A DNA stretch of 64,000 nt from CADEFQ01 sp050249415 (GTDB lineage Bacteria > Pseudomonadota > Gammaproteobacteria > Steroidobacterales > Steroidobacteraceae): the NCBI GenBank assembly GCA_050249415.1, contig JBFWQO010000005.1:186001-250000 (forward strand), in the 5' to 3' direction. Of the stretch, positions 43,839 through 51,087 are shown piece after piece. The notes under the pieces were generated by a model that had not been told where the DNA came from, did not search any database, and was given only the letters and a program-made list of their open reading frames with translations. Position numbers and translations under genes: made by a program. Numbering within the stretch: the stretch's first letter is position 1; each line of letters starts with the position of its first letter.

Positions 43839-45836
43839 TCAGCCGTAGAGCCGCGTCACCGCCGCTTCGACGTGCGCCGCCGTGAAACCGAAATGCGCCA
43901 TGAGTTCGGCGCCCTTGCCCGACGCCCCGAACGTCGCCATGCCGATCACCTCGCCGTCGAGGCCCACATACTGCCACCAGCCCTGGCGGGCACCGGCCTC
44001 GATCGCGACACGCCGCCTGACCGCGCGCGGCAACACGGCCTCGCGCCACCCGGCATCCTGCGCCTCGAAACGGTCGACCGACGGCATCGACACGAGCCGC
44101 ACGCGCCGCCCCTTCGCCTGGAGCGCACGGACCGCGTCGGCCGCGACCATCACTTCCGAACCGGTCGCGATCACGATGGCGTCGGGCACGCCGTCGCAGT
44201 CGATGAGTGTATAGCCGCCACGGGCGATCGCGGCGAGTTGCGCGGGCGTGCGCGGCTGCTGCACGAGCGCCTGGCGCGTCAGCACGAGCGCCGTCGGGCC
44301 GTCGCCGCGCTCGAGCGCCGCGCGCCAGGCGATCGCGGTCTCGACGGCATCGGCGGGGCGCCACAGCGACAGGCCCGGCATCGCGCGCAGGCTCGCGAGA
44401 TGCTCGACCGGCTGGTGCGTGGGGCCGTCTTCGCCGAGGCCGATCGAGTCGTGCGTGTACACGAGGACCACCGGCTGGCGCATCAGCGCGGCGAGCCGCA
44501 CCGCATTGCGCGCATAGTCGGAGAACACGAGGAACGTGCCGCCGTAAGGGCGATAGCCGCCGTGCAGCACGAGCCCGTTCATCACCGCCGTCATCGCGAA
44601 CTCGCGCACGCCGTAGTGGAGGTAGTTCCCGCCCGGTTCGTCGGCGGTGAGCGTGCGCGAATCCTTGCGCTGCGTGTTCACCGAGCCCGTGAGATCGGCC
44701 GAACCGCCGAGCAGCTCGGGCAGGCCCGGGCCGATCGAGTTCAATACGGCGCCCGACGACGCGCGCGTCGCCTGCGGCGCGGTGGTCGCCTGCGCCGCCG
44801 CGAGGGCCGCCTCGAACAGTGCGGCGCTGCCGGCCGGCAGGTGCAAGCCCATCCTGCGCTCGAATTCGGCGGCGAGTTCGGGGAACGCCTTCTGGTAGCG
44901 CCTGAAACGCCGCTGCCAGCTCTTCTCGGCGGCCGCGCCCTTCGCTCGCGCATCCCACTCGGCGCGAATCGCTTCCGGCACCTCGAAGGGCGGATACGGC
45001 CAGCCGAGCGTCGCACGCGCCGCGGCGACTTCGCCCGCGCCGAGCGCCTCGCCGTGCGCACCATGGGTGCCCTGCTTGTTCGGCGCGCCGAAGCCGATGA
45101 TCGTGCGCGCGAGGATGATCGTCGGCTGCTTCCTGTGCGCGCGCGCCTTGCGCAGCGCCGACGCGACCGCCGCGGAATCATGACCGTCGACATCCTTGAT
45201 CACGTGCCAGCCGTAGGCGGCGAACCGCTTGGCGACATCGTCGGTGCACCAGCCCTGCACCTTGCCGTCGATCGAAATGCCGTTGTCGTCGAAGATCGCC
45301 GTCAGCTTGCCGAGCTTCTGGGTGCCGGCGAACGATGCCGCCTCGTGCGAGATGCCCTCCATCAGGCAGCCGTCGCCGAGGAACACCCAGGTGTGGTGAT
45401 CGACGATTTCGTGGCCGTCGCGGTTGAACTCGGCGGCGAGCGTGCGCTCGGCGAGCGCCATGCCCACCGCATTCGCAAAGCCCTGGCCGAGCGGACCCGT
45501 CGTCGTCTCGATGCCGAGATCCGGCTCGTGCTCGGGGTGGCCCGCCGTGCGCGAACCGAGCTGGCGGAAATGCCTGATCTCGTCGAGCCCGAGCGGGTAG
45601 CCGGTCAGGTGAAGGAGCGCATACAGCAGCATGGACGCGTGGCCGTTCGACAGCACGAAGCGGTCGCGGTCGGCCCAGCGCGGGTTGCCCGGGTTGTGCT
45701 TCAGGACGTCGCGCCACAGCACCTCGGCGATGTCCGCCATGCCCATCGGCGCGCCCGGATGCCCGGAACTGGCGGCCTGGACGGCGTCCATGGCGAGGGC
45801 GCGGATGGCATTGGCGAGTTCACGGCGAGTGGGCAT
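43839..45836 (-). CDS. tkt: transketolase
   Basis: Transketolase moves two-carbon units in the pentose phosphate pathway using thiamine diphosphate. The 665-residue product shows SGHPGAPMGMADIAEVLW, FVLSNGHASMLLYALLHL, the ThDP motif GDGCLMEGISHEAAS and, in the pyrimidine-binding domain, GGTFLVFSDYARNAVRL and TYTHDSIGLGEDGPTHQPVE-type sequence. It is the first gene of the minus-strand sugar-phosphate operon and is divergent from metK. Confidence 0.96.
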   Translation of the reverse strand: MPTRRELANAIRALAMDAVQAASSGHPGAPMGMADIAEVLWRDVLKHNPGNPRWADRDRFVLSNGHASMLLYALLHLTGYPLGLDEIRHFRQLGSRTAGHPEHEPDLGIETTTGPLGQGFANAVGMALAERTLAAEFNRDGHEIVDHHTWVFLGDGCLMEGISHEAASFAGTQKLGKLTAIFDDNGISIDGKVQGWCTDDVAKRFAAYGWHVIKDVDGHDSAAVASALRKARAHRKQPTIILARTIIGFGAPNKQGTHGAHGEALGAGEVAAARATLGWPYPPFEVPEAIRAEWDARAKGAAAEKSWQRRFRRYQKAFPELAAEFERRMGLHLPAGSAALFEAALAAAQATTAPQATRASSGAVLNSIGPGLPELLGGSADLTGSVNTQRKDSRTLTADEPGGNYLHYGVREFAMTAVMNGLVLHGGYRPYGGTFLVFSDYARNAVRLAALMRQPVVLVYTHDSIGLGEDGPTHQPVEHLASLRAMPGLSLWRPADAVETAIAWRAALERGDGPTALVLTRQALVQQPRTPAQLAAIARGGYTLIDCDGVPDAIVIATGSEVMVAADAVRALQAKGRRVRLVSMPSVDRFEAQDAGWREAVLPRAVRRRVAIEAGARQGWWQYVGLDGEVIGMATFGASGKGAELMAHFGFTAAHVEAAVTRLYG

Positions 45837-45957
45837 GGCGAGGGTGCGGCACCGGCGGGCAAAAGGGGGCGCGCATTGTCCACCAGCGCGGCGGGAACGG
45901 CAAACCCGCGTCCCGCCGCGGCCGGCGGCACAGCTGCGCGGGTACGCGCCGTGACGT

Positions 45958-45963
45958 TATAAT
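45958..45963 (+). promoter_or_regulatory. candidate -10 element of metK
   Basis: A perfect TATAAT at 45958-45963 lies 31 bases upstream of the metK ATG in the tkt/metK divergent gap. No good -35 hexamer is seen at 16-18 bases upstream, so an activator or an otherwise unusual promoter is possible. Confidence 0.5.
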
Positions 45964-45994
45964 GCGTGTTCTGCCCCTTTCATCGTGAAGCCGC

Positions 45995-47170
45995 ATGTCG
46001 AACAGCTACTTGTTCACTTCCGAGTCCGTTTCCGAGGGCCACCCGGACAAGATCGCCGACCAGATCTCGGACGCCGTGCTCGACGAGATCCTCACGCAGG
46101 ATCCGCGCGGGCGCGTCGCCTGCGAAACCCTGATCAAGACCGGCGTCGTGATCGTCGCGGGCGAGGTCACGACCAGCGCGTGGGTCGACCTCGAGGCGCT
46201 CGTCAGGAAGACCGTGCTCGGCATCGGCTACAACCATTCCGACATGGGCTTCGACGGTGCGACCTGCGGCGTCGTGAACGTGATCGGCAAGCAGTCGCCG
46301 GACATCGCCCAGGGCGTCGATCGCAAGGACGAACGCAAGCAGGGCGCGGGCGACCAGGGCCTGATGTTCGGCTACGCGAGCAGCGAGACCGACGTGCTGA
46401 TGCCGGCGCCGATCACCTATGCGCACCGCCTCGTGCAGCGCCAGGCGCAGGTGCGCAAGAAAGGCAAGCTCGGCTGGCTGCGCCCGGACGCCAAGAGCCA
46501 GGTGTCGCTGCGCTACGAGGACGACAAGCCGGTGGCAATCGACGCGGTCGTGCTCTCGACCCAGCACTCGCCCGATGTCCCGACGAAGACGCTGCGCGAA
46601 GCGGTGATGGACGAGGTGATCCTGCCGGTGCTGCCGAAGAAGTGGTTGCACAAGGGCACGAAGTTCCACATCAACCCGACCGGCCGGTTCGTGATCGGTG
46701 GCCCGGTGGGCGATTGCGGCCTCACGGGCCGCAAGATCATCGTCGACACCTACGGCGGCTTCGCGCGCCACGGCGGCGGCGCCTTTTCCGGCAAGGACCC
46801 ATCCAAGGTGGATCGCTCGGCGGCGTATGCCTGCCGCTATGTGGCCAAGAACATCGTCGCGGCGGGCCTCGCCGATCGCTGCGAGGTGCAGGTGAGCTAC
46901 GCGATCGGTGTCGCCGAGCCGACTTCAATCATGGTCGATACCTTCGGCACCGGCAAACTGCCGCGCGAGAAGCTCACGCAGCTCGTGCGCCGCTTCTTCG
47001 ACCTGACGCCCTATGGCCTGCGCGAAATGCTCGACCTCGCCCGGCCGATCTACTTCAGGACCGCGGCCTACGGCCATTTCGGCCGCGAGGAAGCGGATTT
47101 CACCTGGGAGCGCACCGACAGGGCGGCGGCTCTCGCGGCGGAAGCCGGCGCGCGCGTGCGCGCGGCCTGA
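45995..47170 (+). CDS. metK: S-adenosylmethionine synthetase
   Basis: MetK makes SAM from methionine and ATP. The 391-residue product has LFTSESVSEGHPDKIADQIS, GEVTTSAWVD, the hexapeptide-type loop GAGDQGLMFGYA, GGPVGDCGLTGRKIIVDTYG and GGGAFSGKDPSKVDRSAAY. It is standard length. It is followed by a hairpin and the SAH riboswitch of ahcY, linking SAM synthesis with recycling of its by-product. Confidence 0.97.
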   Translation: MSNSYLFTSESVSEGHPDKIADQISDAVLDEILTQDPRGRVACETLIKTGVVIVAGEVTTSAWVDLEALVRKTVLGIGYNHSDMGFDGATCGVVNVIGKQSPDIAQGVDRKDERKQGAGDQGLMFGYASSETDVLMPAPITYAHRLVQRQAQVRKKGKLGWLRPDAKSQVSLRYEDDKPVAIDAVVLSTQHSPDVPTKTLREAVMDEVILPVLPKKWLHKGTKFHINPTGRFVIGGPVGDCGLTGRKIIVDTYGGFARHGGGAFSGKDPSKVDRSAAYACRYVAKNIVAAGLADRCEVQVSYAIGVAEPTSIMVDTFGTGKLPREKLTQLVRRFFDLTPYGLREMLDLARPIYFRTAAYGHFGREEADFTWERTDRAAALAAEAGARVRAA

Positions 47171-47181
47171 TTTTTCCCTCA

Positions 47182-47206
47182 CCCGGCCGCCAACGCGGCG
47201 GCCGGG
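47182..47206 (+). terminator. GC-rich hairpin after metK
   Basis: CCCGGCCGCC (47182-47191) and GGCGGCCGGG (47197-47206) form a perfect ten-bp stem with a five-base loop, starting 12 bases after the metK stop. There is no T-run after it (a TTTTT lies before it), so it may be an RNA-stabilising or processing structure, or a weak terminator, rather than a classic intrinsic terminator. It abuts the SAH riboswitch. Confidence 0.5.
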
Positions 47207-47209
47207 CGT

Positions 47210-47280
47210 CGGCCTGAGGAGCGCTGCGACGGGGCAAGCCCGCCAGGCTCAGGCCGATGTGGATGGCTAACGGCGCTCCC
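47210..47280 (+). promoter_or_regulatory. SAH riboswitch controlling ahcY
   Basis: The leader of ahcY matches the S-adenosylhomocysteine riboswitch: P1 GGCCTGA (47211-47217) with TCAGGCC (47249-47255), the conserved GAGCGCTGCGAC strand, a CGGG/CCCG hairpin (47230-47242), GCCAGGCTC, and the distal AACGGCGCTCC strand, whose GCGCTC (47273-47278) pairs with GAGCGC (47219-47224) as a pseudoknot. CTCC (47276-47279) can instead pair with the ribosome-binding GGAG (47286-47289), so SAH binding would free translation. This ON logic is known for the class; the pairing here is read from the sequence. Confidence 0.93.
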
Positions 47281-47297
47281 TTACCGGAGACAGACAC

Positions 47298-48719
47298 ATG
47301 ACCGCAGTAGCCAGACCGTCGGGCGCGGCGCCCGACTATTTCGTCCGTGACATCGCCGACGCCGCATGGGGCCACAAGGAAATGGCCATCGCCGAGACGG
47401 AGATGCCGGGCCTCATGGCGATCCGCAGGGAATTCGGCGCGACCAAGCCGCTGCGCGGCGCGCGCATCGCAGGGTCTCTCCACATGACGATCCAGACGGC
47501 GATGCTGATCGAAACGCTGAAGGCGCTCGGCGCCGACGTGCGCTGGGCCTCGTGCAACATCTACTCGACGCAGGACCACGCCGCCGCAGCCATCGCGGCG
47601 AACGGCACGCCGGTGTTCGCCTACAAGGGCGAGACGCTCGAGGAGTACTGGCAGTTCACCCACCGCATCTTCGAGTGGCCGGGCGAACAGCACGCCAACA
47701 TGATCCTCGACGACGGCGGCGACGCGACGTTGCTGCTCTTGCTCGGCGCGCAGGCGGAGAATGATCCGTCGGTGATCGCGAAGCCGGCCAACGACGAAGA
47801 GACCGCGCTCTACGCGTCGATCCGCCAGCGGCTCGCCCAGAGCCCGGGCTGGTACTCGAAGCGCCTCGCCCAGGTGAAGGGCGTCACTGAAGAAACCACC
47901 ACTGGCGTCAAGCGGCTCTACCAGCTGCAGCGCGACGGCCGCCTGCCCTTCCCGGCCATCAACGTCAACGATTCGGTGACGAAGTCGAAGTTCGACAACC
48001 TGTATGGCTGCCGCGAATCGCTGGTCGACGCGATCAAGCGCGCGACCGACGTGATGGTCGCGGGCAAGGTCGCGGTGGTCGCCGGGTATGGCGATGTGGG
48101 CAAGGGCTCCGCCGAGTCGCTGCGCGCACTGTCGGCCCAGGTGTGGATCACCGAGATCGACCCGATCTGCGCGCTGCAGGCGGCGATGGAGGGCTTCAAG
48201 GTCGTCACGATGGACGAGGCCTGCGACAAGGCCGACATCTTCGTCACCGCGACCGGCAACCTCAACGTGATCACCCACGATCACATGCGCCGCATGAAGC
48301 ACCAGGCAATCGTCTGCAACATCGGCCACTTCGACAGCGAGATCGAGATCGCCGCACTCAAGCAGTACAAGTGGGAGAATATCAAGCCGCAGGTCGACCA
48401 CGTGATTTTCCCGGACGGCAAGCGCCTCATCGTGCTCGCCGAGGGGCGGCTCGTGAACCTCGGCTGCGGCACGGGCCACCCGTCCTTCGTGATGTCGAAC
48501 TCCTTCACGAACCAGGTGCTCGCGCAGATCGAGCTCTTCGCGCACGGCGCGAAGTACCGCAACGAGGTCTACGTGCTGCCGAAGCACCTCGATGAAAAGG
48601 TTGCCCAGCTGCATCTCGATCGCATCGGCGTGAAGCTGACGAAGCTCAGCGCCGAGCAGGCGGCCTACATCGGGGTCGCCGAGTACGGGCCGTTCAAGCC
48701 GGATCACTACCGGTATTGA
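47298..48719 (+). CDS. ahcY: adenosylhomocysteinase (SAH hydrolase)
   Basis: AhcY splits S-adenosylhomocysteine into adenosine and homocysteine, removing the product inhibitor of methyltransferases. The 473-residue product shows ETEMPGLMAIRREFG, AGSLHMTIQTAMLIETL, SCNIYSTQDHAAAAIA, NAD-binding VAGYGDVGKGSAESLRAL, and the C-terminal KPDHYRY, which is invariant in the family. It has the insert typical of bacterial/plant-type enzymes (about residues 150-190). It is preceded by the SAH riboswitch and a GGAG ribosome-binding site at 47286-47289. Confidence 0.97.
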   Translation: MTAVARPSGAAPDYFVRDIADAAWGHKEMAIAETEMPGLMAIRREFGATKPLRGARIAGSLHMTIQTAMLIETLKALGADVRWASCNIYSTQDHAAAAIAANGTPVFAYKGETLEEYWQFTHRIFEWPGEQHANMILDDGGDATLLLLLGAQAENDPSVIAKPANDEETALYASIRQRLAQSPGWYSKRLAQVKGVTEETTTGVKRLYQLQRDGRLPFPAINVNDSVTKSKFDNLYGCRESLVDAIKRATDVMVAGKVAVVAGYGDVGKGSAESLRALSAQVWITEIDPICALQAAMEGFKVVTMDEACDKADIFVTATGNLNVITHDHMRRMKHQAIVCNIGHFDSEIEIAALKQYKWENIKPQVDHVIFPDGKRLIVLAEGRLVNLGCGTGHPSFVMSNSFTNQVLAQIELFAHGAKYRNEVYVLPKHLDEKVAQLHLDRIGVKLTKLSAEQAAYIGVAEYGPFKPDHYRY

Positions 48720-48751
48720 GCGGGGCCGCGGACTGCATGATGCGGGTTGCG

Positions 48752-48839
48752 GGCCCGAGGCGCGGTGATTCATCCGCTCCCTCGCTATCCGGGCGCGCCC
48801 TCCACGCTCGTCCGCGGATGAATCACCGCGCCTCGGGCC
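48752..48839. repeat. long palindromic element, B type, internally deleted copy
   Basis: A perfect 26-bp inverted repeat (48752-48777 with 48814-48839, containing GCGCGGTGATTCATCCGC) encloses only 36 bases. Full B-type copies at 54387-54576 and 63001-63195 have the same arms but about 140 bases between them. The remaining core fragments, CGCTATCCGGGCGCGCCC and TCCACGCTCGTCC, come from opposite ends of the full core, so this is an internal deletion. Confidence 0.85.
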
Positions 48840-48947
48840 GGCAGCTGGCAACGCGCAGTCCGTCGACCTCCTTGAGGTGAGGAACGTAATGCGAGTTGAG
48901 CTTCTCTCACCTCAGCGAGGCGGCCTGCGTTGGATGGCCGGCCGCGC
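48840..48947. repeat. conserved linker between paired palindromic elements
   Basis: A 108-base linker in inverse orientation to those at 54280-54386 and 62898-63000. It contains the inverted repeat GAGGTGAG (48886-48893) and CTCACCTC (about 48906-48913), conserved in the other linkers as TGAGGTGA and CCTCAA-type sequence. No gene seen. Confidence 0.65.
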
Positions 48948-49133
48948 GCCGGAGGGAGAGCGTGGCATCTGGTGACGAGCGTGGAGGGCGCCGAGGAACG
49001 GCGATCAGCGGCCGGCGTACGCAGTTGTTTCCAGGGCCTGCCGACACAGTGCGCCGGGCGCCGCCGCGACGAGGGAACCGCCGCAGGCGGCGCTCGACCC
49101 GTGAGGCACCGGATGCCACGCTCTCCCTCCGGC
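48948..49133. repeat. long palindromic element, A type, copy 3
   Basis: Arms 48948-48972 and 49109-49133 are complementary over 24 of 25 positions, with GAGAGCGTGGCATC and GATGCCACGCTCTC as their inner parts. The core (GACGAGCGTGGAGGGCGCCG ... CACAGTGCGCCGGGCGCCGC ... GGCGGCGCTCGACCCGTGAG) is nearly the same as in the copies at 54101 and 62719 but inverted. The arm sequence is private to this copy. Confidence 0.87.
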
Positions 49134-49311
49134 CCGCCGTGGGCATCCCACCGCCCGCATGTGTGATCGAGTTGGCACCCCTCGAACGCGGTGTGCACAC
49201 GACACATAATCCCGCCGCATTCCGTGAAATGGCTCCCGTCACGTCGCACGCTGGCGACGGACCATCCCGCCTTGTTGACCCGATGGTGGACAGCACGGAG
49301 GGGCTACCCGG
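49134..49311. other. leader of the TonB/CheA-like operon
   Basis: These 178 bases lie between the palindromic element and the start of the signalling operon. CATAAT around 49204-49209 is a possible -10, without a good -35. A GGAGGGG ribosome-binding site lies at 49298-49304. No tRNA or small gene is seen. Confidence 0.4.
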
Positions 49312-51087
49312 ATGCAAGACTCAGGCTCGGCTGCGCAAGCGTTCCCCGCCGCGCAGCGCCCCGGTGGGACGACCCGCGCGTCGCGCAAGGACGTCGTCGT
49401 TTTCACCTGTGACGACGAACTGCTCCTCAGCATCGGGCCGGCGATGGACGATCGCTACCGCTCCCGCCCCACGGATGGCACCGGCGCCTGGACCGAGACG
49501 CTGCGCGGACGCAGCGGCGTGGCGCTGATCGACGCGGCGAGCCTCGCAAACGCCCCCGAGATCGTTCGTACGATCGAGGCTGACTTCCCGGGGTTTGCCA
49601 TCATCGTCATCGCAGCTGCCGCCGCACACGGGCAGTGGGCACCCGCCCTGTCCCGCGGCAGCATCGCCCGTTTGCTGGATCGCGCCGCCCTCAGCAATGA
49701 GGTCGTCGCATCGGCCCTCGAAGTCGAAGCCAGGCACGCCACCCGGCCTGCGCCGGCCCGCGCGGCAGCGCAGCCCGCTGAGGGCTCGTCCGGGAAGACC
49801 CGGATCGTCCTCGTCGGCGGCATCGTGGTAGCCGCACTCGTCATCGCCGGTGGCACATGGTTGTGGCTTGGCGGCAAGGATGCCGCACCGGCGCCCTCTT
49901 CCGCGACCGCCACGCACGCAGCTCCCGCTGCGGCTGCCTCTCCCGCCGCCCCGGCGCCGGTAGCCAGTGAGCTGTCGGTGCCGGAATTGCTGTCGGCCGC
50001 ACGCGTCGCTTTCGGCGAACGCCGCTACCTCGATCCGGCGGGCAACAATGCCCTCGAACTTTACTCGCGGGCGCTCGCCGACGAGCCCGGCAACGCCGAG
50101 GCGGCCGATGGCGTGCGCCGTGTCGTGTCCGTGGCGGTCTCGCAGGCGCAAAGCGACCTCAAGGCGGGGCGGCTCGACAACGTGCAGCAACTCTTTGGCA
50201 GCCTGCGCACCGCGGCGCCCGATGACCCGGACGTCGTGGCACTCGGCAAGGACCTCGAGGCAGCGCGGCCCAAATGGCTGGTCGCCCGCGCACGCGACGC
50301 CATCGGCGCCGACCAGTATGCCGCCGCGGAACGGCTCATCGACGAGGCAGCGGGCCTCGGCGCAGAGAAGGCGGCCGTGCTCGACTTGCGGCGCAGCCTC
50401 GACGCGCGCCGGAAGGACGCAGACCTCGCGCGCGCCGTCGCGGATGCGCGCGCCTCGCTCACTGGCGACTCGCTGCTCGACGGCACGGCGAACGGACCGC
50501 GCGCCAGGCTCGCGGCATTGCAGAAGATCGACCGGCGCGATCCGCAGGTCGTCGCCTTCCAGCGCGAATACGTGGCGGCGCTCACGCGCAGTGCGCGTGA
50601 AGCGATTCGCGCGGGCGAATTCGACGCCGCCGAGCGCTCGTTGACCGCCGGCGCGGACATCGGCGGCGGGCGCGAAGTCGCTGACGCTCGCCGCGAATTG
50701 CAGGCGGCACGCGAGTCGGCGGCCGCGCGCGACCGGCAGCGCTCAGAGGCAGCGCAGCAGCGGGTGGAGAAGGCCGCCACGCAGGCGGCGACTACGGACG
50801 CCCCGCCACCGCGCATGCCGAAGGCGAAAAGGCGCACGGCGCCCCAGTACCCGGCGGAGGCCGAGCGCAATGGCGTCGAGGGTTCGGTAACGGTTGAATT
50901 CAACCTGACCGCGGATGGGCACACGCGGGACATCGAGGTCGTCGCATCGACGCCTCAGGGCGTGTTCGACCAGGCGGCGATCGCCGCCGTGCGCAACTGG
51001 CGTTTCGAGGCCGTGAGCGAGCAGGACGCGGCCCGCCTGCCGCGCAGTTCGGTACGCCTCGCCTTCCGCCTCGGAGACCGCAAATGA
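49312..51087 (+). CDS. TonB-like protein with degenerate receiver domain, membrane span and TPR-type repeats
   Basis: A 591-residue protein of unusual architecture. Residues about 27-140 look like a response-regulator receiver fold (KDVVVFTCDDELLLSIG; GVALIDAASLA; FAIIVIAAAAAH), but the phospho-acceptor neighbourhood and the lysine of the fifth strand are not convincing, so it is probably a pseudo-receiver. One membrane span follows (about 164-187), then an Ala/Pro linker, helical TPR-like repeats (about 215-480), and a C-terminal TonB domain from about 507 (APQYPAEAERNGVEGSVTVEFN, then IAAVRNWRFEAV). A GGAGGGG site precedes ATG 49312. Its stop overlaps the CheA-like gene by four bases. It may couple signalling to outer-membrane transport; that is inference. 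Confidence 0.88.
   Translation: MQDSGSAAQAFPAAQRPGGTTRASRKDVVVFTCDDELLLSIGPAMDDRYRSRPTDGTGAWTETLRGRSGVALIDAASLANAPEIVRTIEADFPGFAIIVIAAAAAHGQWAPALSRGSIARLLDRAALSNEVVASALEVEARHATRPAPARAAAQPAEGSSGKTRIVLVGGIVVAALVIAGGTWLWLGGKDAAPAPSSATATHAAPAAAASPAAPAPVASELSVPELLSAARVAFGERRYLDPAGNNALELYSRALADEPGNAEAADGVRRVVSVAVSQAQSDLKAGRLDNVQQLFGSLRTAAPDDPDVVALGKDLEAARPKWLVARARDAIGADQYAAAERLIDEAAGLGAEKAAVLDLRRSLDARRKDADLARAVADARASLTGDSLLDGTANGPRARLAALQKIDRRDPQVVAFQREYVAALTRSAREAIRAGEFDAAERSLTAGADIGGGREVADARRELQAARESAAARDRQRSEAAQQRVEKAATQAATTDAPPPRMPKAKRRTAPQYPAEAERNGVEGSVTVEFNLTADGHTRDIEVVASTPQGVFDQAAIAAVRNWRFEAVSEQDAARLPRSSVRLAFRLGDRK

Noticed and set aside
42678..45962. A plus-strand frame of over 1000 codons across gap and tkt
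   Set aside because: Composition is typical of an antisense shadow (Arg/His/Asp/Glu-rich), and it covers two well-identified genes on the other strand.
45840..45994. SAM riboswitch upstream of metK
   Set aside because: The divergent gap shows a TATAAT box but none of the conserved SAM-I, SAM-II or SAM-IV patterns, and the leader is too short.
47182..47206. Classic intrinsic terminator for metK
   Set aside because: The stem is strong but is not followed by a T-run; the only T-run precedes it.
48896..49528. Open frames crossing the palindromic repeats at 49 kb, and similar ones at 54.1 and 62.7 kb
   Set aside because: Translations such as MRRAPPRRG recur only because the DNA repeat recurs. 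They differ in frame between copies and have no ribosome-binding sites.
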